The notes beneath the pieces were generated by a model. The model saw only the letters and a program-made list of their open reading frames with translations, was not told the DNA's origin and made no database searches. A program made the position numbers and the translations under genes. 58,906 bases of DNA from Elusimicrobiota bacterium (GTDB lineage: Bacteria > CG03 > SLGR01), in NCBI GenBank assembly GCA_003553445.1, contig PWEK01000048.1, forward strand, positions 1 through 58,906, given 5' to 3'. Below, in pieces: positions 44,104 to 53,025 of the stretch; position 1 is the stretch's first letter, and each line of letters begins with the position of its first letter.

Positions 44104-45015
44104 TTATTTCATTTTGGGCATATAATCATATTTTTCCAGGATATCATTTAAAATTTCATTTAACACCTTCTTTTCTCTCTTGTTAAAATATGATTCCCAT
44201 ATACTTTCATGGTACAGTTTTTTACTGTCAAGTACCTTTTTTAATTTAGCTGTGAATTTTAAATTCAAAAAACCCAGGCATTTCTGAATAACTTTAAATC
44301 TGTCTTTCACCAAGTCTTCGTATTTTACAACTAAACAACAATTTGAATTTAATTTTTTTTCCTGTTTCTCCAATTCTAAAACTGCCGTTTTCCATCTTAA
44401 AGCCGCCAGCGCCATAATATAGTTCTTAGTGCCCTTATATTTTGAAAGTAATTCTGTTAACTCTACGGGAGGGTCGTAGTAATATGAAAATAAATCTCTT
44501 TTTTCAGTAAACCACTGCGGTCGATCTTTTAAGAAACTGGCCGTAACATCCCTTCCGTCTCTCATTATATGAATAAATTTACTGCCGGGAAATATTTTCT
44601 TAAAGTACAGCATCCTCGCGGGCCTTCCGTAATCCGTTATAAACATATTTTTGTTTTGAATTTTAAGCTGAGTCTCAAAGAGCTTTCTTAGATTTATTTT
44701 ATCCTCCTCAATAACATCTTTTTCTCCCAAAGATCCTTTTTTTTCCAATAGGGTATTGCAGTCTTTTCTCATTTCCACAGGATGAGGCAAAAAAAACTTC
44801 TTATCCCGGGAAGCTAAAAAACCGCCGATAACGGGTATACTGTATATCCTGTTTAAGGCTCCTGTGAGGGGCAGAAAACGAAGCCTGGATAAATACTGGG
44901 AAAACCACCCGAATTCGGGGTGAAAAGCAAGAGATTGCTGCAGCAGAGTTTTGCCGCTTCTTGGACATCCGACTATGAAAACATTTTGCAATCCCGCCGC
45001 TTTTTTATTTTTCAT
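44104..45015 (-). CDS. PAPS-dependent sulfotransferase
   Basis: 303 residues. 5'-phosphosulfate loop FIVGCPRSGKTLLQQSL at the N-terminus and 3'-phosphate motif HIMRDGRDVTASFL, with LVVKYEDLVKDRFKVIQ. Predicted to add sulfate to a carbohydrate using PAPS. Its place inside the glycosyltransferase run implies a sulfated polysaccharide. No PAPS synthesis gene lies in the window. Codon usage and AT content look similar to the adjacent transferases. Confidence 0.9.
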   Translation of the reverse strand: MKNKKAAGLQNVFIVGCPRSGKTLLQQSLAFHPEFGWFSQYLSRLRFLPLTGALNRIYSIPVIGGFLASRDKKFFLPHPVEMRKDCNTLLEKKGSLGEKDVIEEDKINLRKLFETQLKIQNKNMFITDYGRPARMLYFKKIFPGSKFIHIMRDGRDVTASFLKDRPQWFTEKRDLFSYYYDPPVELTELLSKYKGTKNYIMALAALRWKTAVLELEKQEKKLNSNCCLVVKYEDLVKDRFKVIQKCLGFLNLKFTAKLKKVLDSKKLYHESIWESYFNKREKKVLNEILNDILEKYDYMPKMK

Positions 45016-45107
45016 ATACTGAGCCCGGATAAGTTGCTGCTCGATAGCAATTGTAATAATATGTTATCATTAAGAATACTTCTCCATATCGATATTTTCT
45101 TCAATCG

Positions 45108-46481
45108 TCATTGTCTGTTGTAGTCGTCTTCAATTCGCTCTATATCCTCTTCCAGTATCTTTTCCCCAGTTGCCAACTCAAGGATTTTCACTTCTTTATC
45201 CGAGGTATTCTCCGCTCTGTGCAGCGCTCCTGCGGGAATCTTAACGGTCTCTCCGGCCTTTACCCTTTTTTTCTTCCCGGAAACCGTGACCAGTGCCTCT
45301 CCGGATACAACAGTCCAGACCTCGTCCCTGTATCTGTGCTTCTGCAGGCTCAGTCTTTCCCCGGGCGAAACAAATAGCACCTTTATTTTATACCCATCCC
45401 CCTCTTCAATCACCCTGTATCCCCCCCATGGCCTGTAGTCTTCGCGGTGGTACTTTACAATGCTTTTCCCCTGCAGCTCCTGAACTATATCCTTTACTTT
45501 CTGACCGTGCCCTTTTTTTACTGCCAGAAGGGCGTCATCCGTATCAACTATAATCAGGTCTTCAACCCCGGCGCCCGCAAAAAACTTTTTCCCGCTTATG
45601 TGAGCAAAACTTCCCCTGCAGCCGCGAGTCATTGACCTGCAGGTAGAGTAGTTTTCTTTCCCCCTCGTTAAAACCTCGCTGACCGCTTCCCAGCTTCCAA
45701 GGTCATTCCATTCCCCCTCAAATCCAACCACTGCCGCTTTATCCGTTTTTTCCATAACAGCATAATCGATGGATTCGCCCTCAATCCGCTCATATATTTC
45801 CCTGAGGTTTCCCTTATCCTCTTTGAGCTCCTTAAATATCTTTGATATACCGCCCGCCAGGGCCTCCATCTCCCTTTTCATCCGGGATACCTTGAAAACG
45901 AAAATTCCGGCATTCCAGAAGTAATCCCCCGATTCAAAATAGTCACGGGCCGTATCCTCATCCGGTTTTTCCTTAAACTCCTTCACCTTCCAGCCATCGC
46001 CTAATTTCCCCGCTTTTTTAATATAACCGTAGCCGGTCGCGGGGTACTCCGGTTTTATTCCTATAGTCACTATGAACCCGTCTTCAGCCAGAGATTTAGC
46101 CCTAGTGAGGGCTTCCCTGAAATCCCCCTTCGGCTTTATAATATGATCGGCCGGCAGTACTACCGCAATGTCTTCATCATCAAGCTCACACATCCCCAGC
46201 GCTATAGCCGGCGCGGTATTCCTCGAAAGGGGCTCAAGCACAAGGTTTTTTCCCTTTATCCCCTCAATCTCTCTTTTCACAAGAAACCCGGCCTCCTGCG
46301 CCCCTATGATATACTTATTCTCATCGGTCACATCCACTCTGTCATAGGCCTGCTGCAGAAGACTTTGCCCTTCAAATCTCATCAGGTACTTGGGCCATTT
46401 TTTGCGGCTAACAGGCCAGAGCCTTTTGCCCATCCCCCCCGCCAGTATCAAAACCTTCAAATTATTCTTTCCGCTTTGCAT
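45108..46481 (-). CDS. manC: Mannose-1-phosphate guanylyltransferase/mannose-6-phosphate isomerase
   Basis: 457 residues from ATG 46481, chosen because CAGGAGG lies 8 bases upstream; a frame start at 46547 would add a non-conserved tail. Nucleotidyl-transfer motif ILAGGMGKRLWPVSR, LPADHIIKP, FVFKVSRM and the C-terminal cupin (RPWGGYRVIEEGDGYKIK, SLQKHRYRDEVWTV) mark the bifunctional ManC/AlgA type. Makes GDP-mannose. It opens the long minus-strand run; a TATAAT at 46570-46565 is a possible -10 box with a poor -35. Confidence 0.95.
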   Translation of the reverse strand: MQSGKNNLKVLILAGGMGKRLWPVSRKKWPKYLMRFEGQSLLQQAYDRVDVTDENKYIIGAQEAGFLVKREIEGIKGKNLVLEPLSRNTAPAIALGMCELDDEDIAVVLPADHIIKPKGDFREALTRAKSLAEDGFIVTIGIKPEYPATGYGYIKKAGKLGDGWKVKEFKEKPDEDTARDYFESGDYFWNAGIFVFKVSRMKREMEALAGGISKIFKELKEDKGNLREIYERIEGESIDYAVMEKTDKAAVVGFEGEWNDLGSWEAVSEVLTRGKENYSTCRSMTRGCRGSFAHISGKKFFAGAGVEDLIIVDTDDALLAVKKGHGQKVKDIVQELQGKSIVKYHREDYRPWGGYRVIEEGDGYKIKVLFVSPGERLSLQKHRYRDEVWTVVSGEALVTVSGKKKRVKAGETVKIPAGALHRAENTSDKEVKILELATGEKILEEDIERIEDDYNRQ

Positions 46482-46604
46482 ATTAATAACCTCCTGCTGA
46501 TTTCGGTTAATTTTTTTACAGTATTTACCCTGGATTAGAGTATTCACGCCTATTCTTCATTATTATTATAATAAGAAATTTGGCCGCAAAATCCAGCCGG
46601 TTTT

Positions 46605-46633
46605 TTGACATTTTTTTGATTTTGACTTATAAA
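46605..46633 (+). promoter_or_regulatory. Promoter of the chemoreceptor-hydrogenase operon
   Basis: TTGACA (46605-46610), 17-base spacer, TATAAA (46628-46633). Expected leader about 108 bases. No clear riboswitch seen in the leader. Confidence 0.7.
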
Positions 46634-46747
46634 TTTATTAAATTGAATATATTTGAAATATCTATATAGAAATACAAGGGCAACGCCGGTTAAACAGGTT
46701 TTTCGGTTAAGGGCTCTGAATAAACTTACAATAAAAAAGGAGAATAT

Positions 46748-48022
46748 ATGTTTAACTTAAAGGCAAAGAACAAAAAGCTTAAAGAAGAAATTAAAAAGCT
46801 AAAGAAAGAAAACGCCGAACTGAAAGAAGAGGTTGAGGAATCCAACGAAATGTCAATGAAAATAACCCTTACCATTTCCGAGTTTTTTTCTGCCCTTGAA
46901 AAACTCGCGCGGGGGGATTCATCTGTGAGGGTGAGCGAAAAAAATGAAATAGAAATCCTCGCCTCACTGGGAAAGATGATAAACAAGCTTGCCGAAACCC
47001 TGGACGAACTTGTACAGGATTCCCTTGAACTCTCCATTGGCATAGCAGAAAAAGGCGAAATACTGAATGAAATAGCTAAGGGCAACCTGACGGTTGTAGC
47101 CAAAGAGGACTCCCCGGTTGAGGTTATCGCCCAGCTGGGAAGCTCCATAAACAAGGCTGTCTCCAGCATTGAAAGCCTCATTAGAAGGGTGCAGGAGAGC
47201 TCATTCGCAATAGAAAGCTCCATATCACAGATACACGCATCCTCCAAACAGCAGGCAAACGGAATGGCGCAGCAGGTCTCCAGCATAAGCGAAACGACAG
47301 CCACTTTTGAAGAGCTCTCACGCTCGGCAACCGACATTGCCAGGCATGCCTCAACCGTAAAGCAGTATGCAAAATCAACCCTGGGAAGCACCGAAGAGGG
47401 AGCAAAGCAGATCGAGGAATGCATAGAAAGCATGCAGGAAATTGAAAAAGTATCAAAAAAATCCGCGAAAATTACGGCAAACCTGAGCAAAAAGTCACAT
47501 GAAATAAATGAAATTATAGGCATCATTAACAATATTGCAAAACAGACAAACCTTCTTGCCTTAAACGCCTCGATAGAGGCCTCCAGGGCGGGAGAAGCGG
47601 GCAAGGGTTTTTCAGTCGTAGCCGGCGAGGTGGGAAAACTCGCGGAAAACGTAAAAGAATCCACCAACAGCATTGAGCAGCTTATAAAAGAAATGCAGGA
47701 TCTGACCTCATCCTCAACCATGACTATGGAAGAAGTTGAACGCAAGATTAAAAACGGCGAGGATATAACAAAGCAGATAAGCAAAAAGTTCAGCGAAATA
47801 CTGGATAAATCGGAAGAGACAAGCCAGTTTACGGAAGAGATAACTCACGCCACAAAACAGCAAAAATCAGCAACAGGGGAAACAACAAAGGCGGTTGAAG
47901 AGATAAATTCCGTATCCCAGCAGTCGGCGGCAAGCGCCAAACAGATATCAACCGCCGCAAAGGACCTCAGCCAGATAGCGACTGAACTCAAAGAAAACCT
48001 TAATAAATTCAAAGTCTCTTAA
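46748..48022 (+). CDS. Soluble methyl-accepting chemoreceptor with tandem HAMP-like domains
   Basis: 424 residues with no transmembrane helix. An N-terminal coiled coil (about 1-35; [20 protein letters not shown]) is followed by two HAMP-like segments (about 45-95 and 97-150; [40 protein letters not shown]) and a full signalling domain whose tip has [18 protein letters not shown] and [13 protein letters not shown]. No PAS or other ligand domain and no C-terminal CheR-binding pentapeptide. Its stop is 8 bases before the hydrogenase protease gene, so it is co-transcribed with the hydrogenase. ATG has AAAAAGGAG upstream. Confidence 0.92.
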   Translation: MFNLKAKNKKLKEEIKKLKKENAELKEEVEESNEMSMKITLTISEFFSALEKLARGDSSVRVSEKNEIEILASLGKMINKLAETLDELVQDSLELSIGIAEKGEILNEIAKGNLTVVAKEDSPVEVIAQLGSSINKAVSSIESLIRRVQESSFAIESSISQIHASSKQQANGMAQQVSSISETTATFEELSRSATDIARHASTVKQYAKSTLGSTEEGAKQIEECIESMQEIEKVSKKSAKITANLSKKSHEINEIIGIINNIAKQTNLLALNASIEASRAGEAGKGFSVVAGEVGKLAENVKESTNSIEQLIKEMQDLTSSSTMTMEEVERKIKNGEDITKQISKKFSEILDKSEETSQFTEEITHATKQQKSATGETTKAVEEINSVSQQSAASAKQISTAAKDLSQIATELKENLNKFKVS

Positions 48023-48030
48023 AAAAGGAA

Positions 48031-48501
48031 ATGAACTCCCCCGCAAGAACTGACCCTTTAATCCTGGGACTGGGGAACACCATACGTTCGGATGATGCCG
48101 CGGGAATTAAAACAGCGCGCGAAATAAAAAGACTGAGAAAAAACTCAAATGTCAGAGAATCATCCTGCGGGGGACTGGACCTGCTTGAGTTCTTATCCGG
48201 ATTTTCCAGAGCGGTTATAATTGATTCAATAAAAACCGGCAGAAGAAAGCCCGGGGAAATACTCAGACTGACACCCGAGGATTTCCGTGATACTTTTCAT
48301 CTTTCATCCCCTCACACCGTAAACTTCACAACCGCTCTCGAGCTGGGCAGGTCACTGGGCTACAGCATTCCCGGGGAAATAGCTATCTACGCCATTGAAA
48401 TAGCCGATAACCTGCGGTACTCAAAAAAATGCAGCCGGGCAGTTGAATCCGCAATCCCCGGGGCCGCCCGGATAATAATAAAAGAGCAGTTGGATGCATG
48501 A
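48031..48501 (+). CDS. [NiFe]-hydrogenase maturation endopeptidase
   Basis: 156 residues. LILGLGNTIRSDDAAGI (nickel-sensing Asp pair), VIIDSIKTG and SSPHTVNFTTALELG (His) are the metal-site motifs of the HycI/HyaD family. It should clip the C-terminal tail of the large subunit encoded at 53026-54498, which indeed continues 29 residues beyond its last metal-binding His. ATG has AAAAAGGAA directly upstream. Confidence 0.95.
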   Translation: MNSPARTDPLILGLGNTIRSDDAAGIKTAREIKRLRKNSNVRESSCGGLDLLEFLSGFSRAVIIDSIKTGRRKPGEILRLTPEDFRDTFHLSSPHTVNFTTALELGRSLGYSIPGEIAIYAIEIADNLRYSKKCSRAVESAIPGAARIIIKEQLDA

Positions 48502-48856
48502 GGTCTCCATAGCCCGCAGCATTATTGATGAAGTCAAGAAGTCCTGTTCCCGGAAAATACTTGTCCGGATAGAAAAAATAAACATAAAAATAGGTCAAGC
48601 CACCTGCGTATCCCCCGAATCTTTGGATAAAGCCTTCACCGCCCTCAAAAAGGATACCCCGCTTGAAAACGCGGAGCTTAACATAAAGAAAATACCCCTG
48701 GAAATAAAATGCAGAGAATGCAGAAAAAAAACACGAGACGCGCAGTGGCCTGTACTTTTATGCGGCAGCTGCTCAAGCAACTCGGTTGATATTATAACCG
48801 GGCGGGAGCTGCGGATTGATACTGTGGAAATCGACGACAGTAAACGACAGTTTTGA
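48494..48856 (+). CDS. hypA: Hydrogenase nickel incorporation protein HypA
   Basis: 120 residues. The MHE N-terminus (nickel site) and a zinc knuckle CREC...CGSC are present. Delivers nickel with HypB to the hydrogenase large subunit. Overlaps the protease gene by 8 bases. HypC, D, E and F are not in this window. Confidence 0.96.
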   Translation: MHEVSIARSIIDEVKKSCSRKILVRIEKINIKIGQATCVSPESLDKAFTALKKDTPLENAELNIKKIPLEIKCRECRKKTRDAQWPVLLCGSCSSNSVDIITGRELRIDTVEIDDSKRQF

Positions 48857-48887
48857 CAAAAATATTAATTTGTATTAGTTTTTTTAT

Positions 48888-49547
48888 ATGGAAGAAAAAA
48901 TACTGAAGGACATCCTTAGTTCAAATGACCGGGCCGCGCGCTCTTTAAGGGAAGAGCTGACCCGCAACAACATCACCGCCATAAACCTTATGAGCTCCCC
49001 CGGCTCCGGCAAAACCTCCCTCCTCGAAAAAACCCTTTCTCTGATCACGCCCGATATTAAACCCGCTGTAATACAGGGAGATATAACCACATCTCTTGAT
49101 GTGGATAGACTCTCTTCATTTAAAGTGCCTTCTATCGCAATAAACACGGCCCCTTCGGGAGGAGAATGCCACCTTGAGGCCGGATGGATAAACGACGCCT
49201 ACGACAGGCTTGATTCCCCGGACATAAACATCCTTTTTATAGAAAATATCGGGAACCTTGTATGTCCCGCAGAGTTTGACACCGGGGCCCATAAAAACGT
49301 GGTCTTAATCAGCGTACCCGAAGGAGAAGACAAGCCGTTAAAATACCCGCTGGCATTTAAAAAAGCGGACTTGATGATAGTAAACAAAAGCGACCTGATA
49401 GAGGTCCTGGATTTCAACCTAAACTCCCTTATAGAAAACGCCATGAAGATAAACCCGTCCCTGAAGCATATGGTATTATCGGCCCGGACAGGCAGCGGGT
49501 TTGACAGCTGGATAAACTGGATTAAAGAGGGAATGGAAGATGACTGA
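48888..49547 (+). CDS. hypB: Hydrogenase nickel incorporation GTPase HypB
   Basis: 219 residues. P-loop SSPGSGKTSLL, GDITTSLDVDRL, the metal-site CH pair in SGGECHLEA, FIENIGNLVCPAEFD and NKSDLIEVL. No N-terminal His-rich nickel store. It lies 31 bases after hypA and its ATG lacks a ribosome binding site, unlike the other operon members. Confidence 0.96.
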   Translation: MEEKILKDILSSNDRAARSLREELTRNNITAINLMSSPGSGKTSLLEKTLSLITPDIKPAVIQGDITTSLDVDRLSSFKVPSIAINTAPSGGECHLEAGWINDAYDRLDSPDINILFIENIGNLVCPAEFDTGAHKNVVLISVPEGEDKPLKYPLAFKKADLMIVNKSDLIEVLDFNLNSLIENAMKINPSLKHMVLSARTGSGFDSWINWIKEGMEDD

Positions 49548-51495
49548 AAAAACAGGCGTTTTCATATGCGAGTGCGGGGAAAACATAGCCGGTGAAATAG
49601 ACATAGATAAACTCTGTAAAAAAACGGGGGCAAAAGAAGGTGTTGACGAGGTTTTAAAACATAAGCTTCTATGCTCTGACGACGGAAAAAAATTCATGGA
49701 AAAAGAAATCAGGGAGAAAAATCTGACAAAAGCAGTCGTTGCAGCATGTTCTCCCCGGCAGCATGAGGAAACATTCCGCACCGTACTGAAAAATGCAGAT
49801 CTCAATCCCTTCCTAATGCAGATGGCAAATATTCGCGAGCAGTGTGCATGGACAGTAAAAGACACGGAAAAAGCGACAGAAAAGGCCCTTTCACTTATAA
49901 ACGGCGCCGTAAAAAGGGTTCGTCACCATAAGCCTTTCAATGTAAAGGAAATTGAAGCTAAAGCGGATGCCATGGTTATAGGAGCCGGGGCTGCCGGCAT
50001 TGAAGCGGCTCTTACACTTGCCCAGAAAGGGAGAAAGGTTACCCTGGTGGAAAAAAGACCCTATGTTGGGGGGCAGGCTGCCCTGTATGAAGATGTTTTT
50101 CCCGGCATGGAGTGCTCGCTCTGTATGCTTGAGCCCAGGCTGGACAGCGTCCTTCACAACGACAGAATAGAGGTTCTAACCTGCAGCGAAATTGAAGAAA
50201 TACTCGGCTTCATAGGAAACTTTACTGTAAGAATCAGAAAAAAACCCCGAAGCGTAGAACCCTCAGCCTGCTTCGGCTGTACAGATTTATGCATAGGAGC
50301 CTGCCCCGAAAAAACCGAAAATGAATACGACATGGGGCTGAGCGAGAGAAAAGCCATTTACACTCCCTTTAAAGGGGCGATGCCCAACGTTCCGCTCATA
50401 GACAGGGAAAAGTGCCGGCATTTCAACGGTTCCGATTGCAGCGAATGCAGCAAAGCATGCCAGTTCGGCGCCATAGATCTCAATGAGAAAGAGGAAATAA
50501 TTGAAAGAAAACCCGGAGCTATAATAATAGCAGCCGGCTTTGAAGAGTTTGACTGTTCAAAAATACCGCAGCTGGGCTGCAAAGAGATTGAAGATGTATA
50601 TACCGGAATGGAGTTTGAAAGAATCCTCAATGCCCAGGGCCCCACCGAAGGCAAGCTTTTAAAAAAAGACGGCAGCGCCCCTGAATCGGCCGTCATAATC
50701 CACTGCGTCGGCTCCAGGTCGGAGAAATACAACAACTACTGCTCGAAAGTATGCTGCCTTAATTCTCTTAAGTTTTCTCACATGATGAAGGAAAAAAACA
50801 ATGAAATGCGCATAAAGCACATATACCGCGACATGACGCTTCCGGATAAAGAGGGGCAGAAAATATTTGATGAAGCCCGCGAAAACGGCATCAAGTTTAT
50901 ACGGGTGGAAGAAACAAATGACATCAAGATAGAAAAAGATTTGGGAGGAATAAAAATTACTCCCCCGAATTCCGACCCCATCCACACCGATATTGTAATC
51001 CTGTCGGCGTCTATTCAGGGAAATTCTTCCCTGAAAAAGCTATCCGAAATGCTGGATTTTGAAATAACCGAAGGTGGATTTGCGGAAGAACTCCACAACC
51101 GGCTCTCTCCCGTATCCACAGCCGTAGAGGGGATATATATTGCAGGATGCGCCCAGGGCCCGAAAAACATACCGGAGGCGGTCTCTTCGGCTTGCGCCGC
51201 AGCCGGAAAAATTCTTTCAAGGCTTCTTCCGGGAGACAAGATAAAGCTTGAAGAGGTAACAGCGCAGATTGAAGAAGATTTGTGCAGCGGCTGCAGAACA
51301 TGCATTCAGCTCTGCCCGTTCAAGGCAATAAGCTTTAATAAAGAGAAAAATATTTCCGAGATAAACGAGGCCCTCTGCAAGGGATGCGGCACATGCGTTT
51401 CCGGATGCCCCAGCTCGGCATCATCGAGCAGGCTGTTTACCGAAACACAGATATCCTCGGAGATATCCGGCCTTCTGGAGGGTTCAGATGAATAA
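49540..51495 (+). CDS. hdrA: HdrA-like FAD/iron-sulfur electron-bifurcating subunit
   Basis: 651 residues, the usual HdrA length. N-terminal CECGENI, thioredoxin-reductase-like FAD site (MVIGAGAAGIEAALTLAQ, GAGAAG about 148-153; KRPYVGGQAAL), the FPGMECSLCMLEPRL cluster motif, and two C-terminal [4Fe-4S] motifs CSGCRTCIQLCPFKAI and CKGCGTCVSGCPSSA. In methanogens HdrA bifurcates electrons from MvhADG to ferredoxin and heterodisulfide via HdrBC. No HdrB or HdrC gene is present here. Coupled to hypB (8-base overlap) and mvhD (8-base overlap). Confidence 0.95.
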   Translation: MTEKTGVFICECGENIAGEIDIDKLCKKTGAKEGVDEVLKHKLLCSDDGKKFMEKEIREKNLTKAVVAACSPRQHEETFRTVLKNADLNPFLMQMANIREQCAWTVKDTEKATEKALSLINGAVKRVRHHKPFNVKEIEAKADAMVIGAGAAGIEAALTLAQKGRKVTLVEKRPYVGGQAALYEDVFPGMECSLCMLEPRLDSVLHNDRIEVLTCSEIEEILGFIGNFTVRIRKKPRSVEPSACFGCTDLCIGACPEKTENEYDMGLSERKAIYTPFKGAMPNVPLIDREKCRHFNGSDCSECSKACQFGAIDLNEKEEIIERKPGAIIIAAGFEEFDCSKIPQLGCKEIEDVYTGMEFERILNAQGPTEGKLLKKDGSAPESAVIIHCVGSRSEKYNNYCSKVCCLNSLKFSHMMKEKNNEMRIKHIYRDMTLPDKEGQKIFDEARENGIKFIRVEETNDIKIEKDLGGIKITPPNSDPIHTDIVILSASIQGNSSLKKLSEMLDFEITEGGFAEELHNRLSPVSTAVEGIYIAGCAQGPKNIPEAVSSACAAAGKILSRLLPGDKIKLEEVTAQIEEDLCSGCRTCIQLCPFKAISFNKEKNISEINEALCKGCGTCVSGCPSSASSSRLFTETQISSEISGLLEGSDE

Positions 51496-51907
51496 CGGTT
51501 TTACGCCGCAGATAATAGCCTTCCTCTGCAACTGGTGTTCCTACGCCGGTGCGGACAAGGCCGGCGGCAGGCATGATGAGGCCCCGCAGGGGCTTAAGGT
51601 TGTCAGGGTGATGTGCAGCGGCAGAGTGGAACCCCGGGATGTGATTGAATGTTTCACCCGCGGCGCGGACGGCGTGCTTATCCTGGGATGCCACCCGGGA
51701 GACTGCCACTACAAGGAAGGAAACCATAAAGCCCTGCGCAGATACCACCTTTTAAAGAAAATGCTTCCCCAGTTCGGAATTGAAAACGAAAGAGTTAAAC
51801 TCGACTGGGTATCTTCAAACGAAGCAAAACGCTACACCGAAATCGTAAACGAGATGGCCAAAAGCATCTCCCGACTTGGGCCGTTTAATGAGGATGGAAA
51901 ACAGTGA
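51488..51907 (+). CDS. mvhD: MvhD-like [2Fe-2S] linker between hydrogenase and HdrA
   Basis: 139 residues with the family cysteines: AFLCNWCSYAGAD, VMCSGRVEP and GCHPGDCHYKEGN. It links the hydrogenase small subunit to HdrA. ATG at 51488 with GGAGGG; overlaps hdrA and the small-subunit gene by 8 and 4 bases. Confidence 0.96.
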   Translation: MNNGFTPQIIAFLCNWCSYAGADKAGGRHDEAPQGLKVVRVMCSGRVEPRDVIECFTRGADGVLILGCHPGDCHYKEGNHKALRRYHLLKKMLPQFGIENERVKLDWVSSNEAKRYTEIVNEMAKSISRLGPFNEDGKQ

Positions 51908-53007
51908 GTAAAAAGAAACTGGCTCTATACTGGAATGCGTCTTGCGGGGGCTGCGAGGAGGCGGTAGTGGACCTCGGTGAAGACTTATTAAAAGCGGCCA
52001 AGGTCTTTGAAATAGTGCTGTGGCCCGTAGCCATGGACTATAAATATAAAGACATTGAAAAACTCAAGGACGGCGAAATAGACGCAACCCTAATAAACGG
52101 AGCCGTAAGAACCTCCGAACAGAGAAATAAAGCGGAGCTGCTCAGAAAAAAATCCAAAACCGTTGTCGCCTTCGGCTCCTGCGCCCATACCGGAGGAATC
52201 CCGGGACTTGCCAACTTTCACCGGAAAAAAGAGTTTTTCAATTGGATTTACCACGATTCGCCTTCCGTAACCAACCCCGATGAAATCCAGCCGCAGGAAA
52301 AAACATCCGTTAAAGAGGGAGAACTCCACCTGCCCCGTTTCAGCGACACCGTAAAAACTCTTGATGACGTAATAGAGGTGGACTACTATCTGCCCGGATG
52401 CGCTCCTCCGGTTGACCTCATAAAAGAAGCTTTAAACGCTATTCTTAAAGGGGAGCTTCCAGAAAAAGGCGCGGTTCTGGCGCCTGATAAAGCACTCTGC
52501 AGCGAATGTGAAAGAAATGAAAGCAAGCCTGAAAAAATAGATTTAAAAAACATTAAACGGGTACATACGAAAAAACTGGATGAAGAAAAATGTTTTTTGG
52601 AGCAGGGGGTAATCTGCATGGGGCCTTCCACCCGCTCGGGCTGCGGGGAAAGGTGTATTAACGCTAACATGCCATGCAGGGGATGCTTCGGTCCTCCTCC
52701 CCGGGTAAAGGACCAGGGGCTGAAATTCCTTTCCGGCCTGGCTTCACTTTTTGATGCCTCGGAGACGGAAGAAATTAAAAAAATCGTTGAGGGAATAACC
52801 GACCCCGGCGGGCTCTTTTACCTCTACAGCCTGCCCTCTTCCCTGCTGAAGAGGAAATATGTAACCCGCAGGGAAAAGGAAATGGAAAAGATAAAGGAAC
52901 TGAAAAAGGAAATAGAAAAAAGGGAAGATGAGATAGAAGAAAAGACAAAAGAACTGCAGAGAAAACTAAGGGAACTTGAGGATAAAAACTCCAATGAAGC
53001 CCTGTAG
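51904..53007 (+). CDS. mvhG: F420-non-reducing-type [NiFe]-hydrogenase small subunit with C-terminal coiled coil
   Basis: 367 residues; MvhG-like proteins are usually near 300. Proximal cluster motif WNASCGGCEEAV, VAFGSCAHTGGIPG, and a distal-cluster region with PCRGCFGPPPRVKDQG. After the normal end (about residue 312) comes a highly charged helix of about 50 residues (EKEMEKIKELKKEIEKREDE, then EELQ-type heptads to the C-terminus) that looks like a coiled coil. GTG start at 51904 overlaps the mvhD stop. Confidence 0.93.
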   Translation: MSKKKLALYWNASCGGCEEAVVDLGEDLLKAAKVFEIVLWPVAMDYKYKDIEKLKDGEIDATLINGAVRTSEQRNKAELLRKKSKTVVAFGSCAHTGGIPGLANFHRKKEFFNWIYHDSPSVTNPDEIQPQEKTSVKEGELHLPRFSDTVKTLDDVIEVDYYLPGCAPPVDLIKEALNAILKGELPEKGAVLAPDKALCSECERNESKPEKIDLKNIKRVHTKKLDEEKCFLEQGVICMGPSTRSGCGERCINANMPCRGCFGPPPRVKDQGLKFLSGLASLFDASETEEIKKIVEGITDPGGLFYLYSLPSSLLKRKYVTRREKEMEKIKELKKEIEKREDEIEEKTKELQRKLRELEDKNSNEAL

Positions 53008-53025
53008 GATATCAGGAGGATTAAA

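Noticed and set aside
46726-47784. 352-codon open frame antisense to the chemoreceptor
   Set aside because: Serine/phenylalanine-rich shadow of the coiled-coil gene; no motif or ribosome binding site, while the plus strand encodes a clear MCP.
48853-48881. TTGACA just before hypB as an internal promoter
   Set aside because: No -10 box at 16-18 bases (best TATTAG is at 14); position inside a tight operon argues against it.
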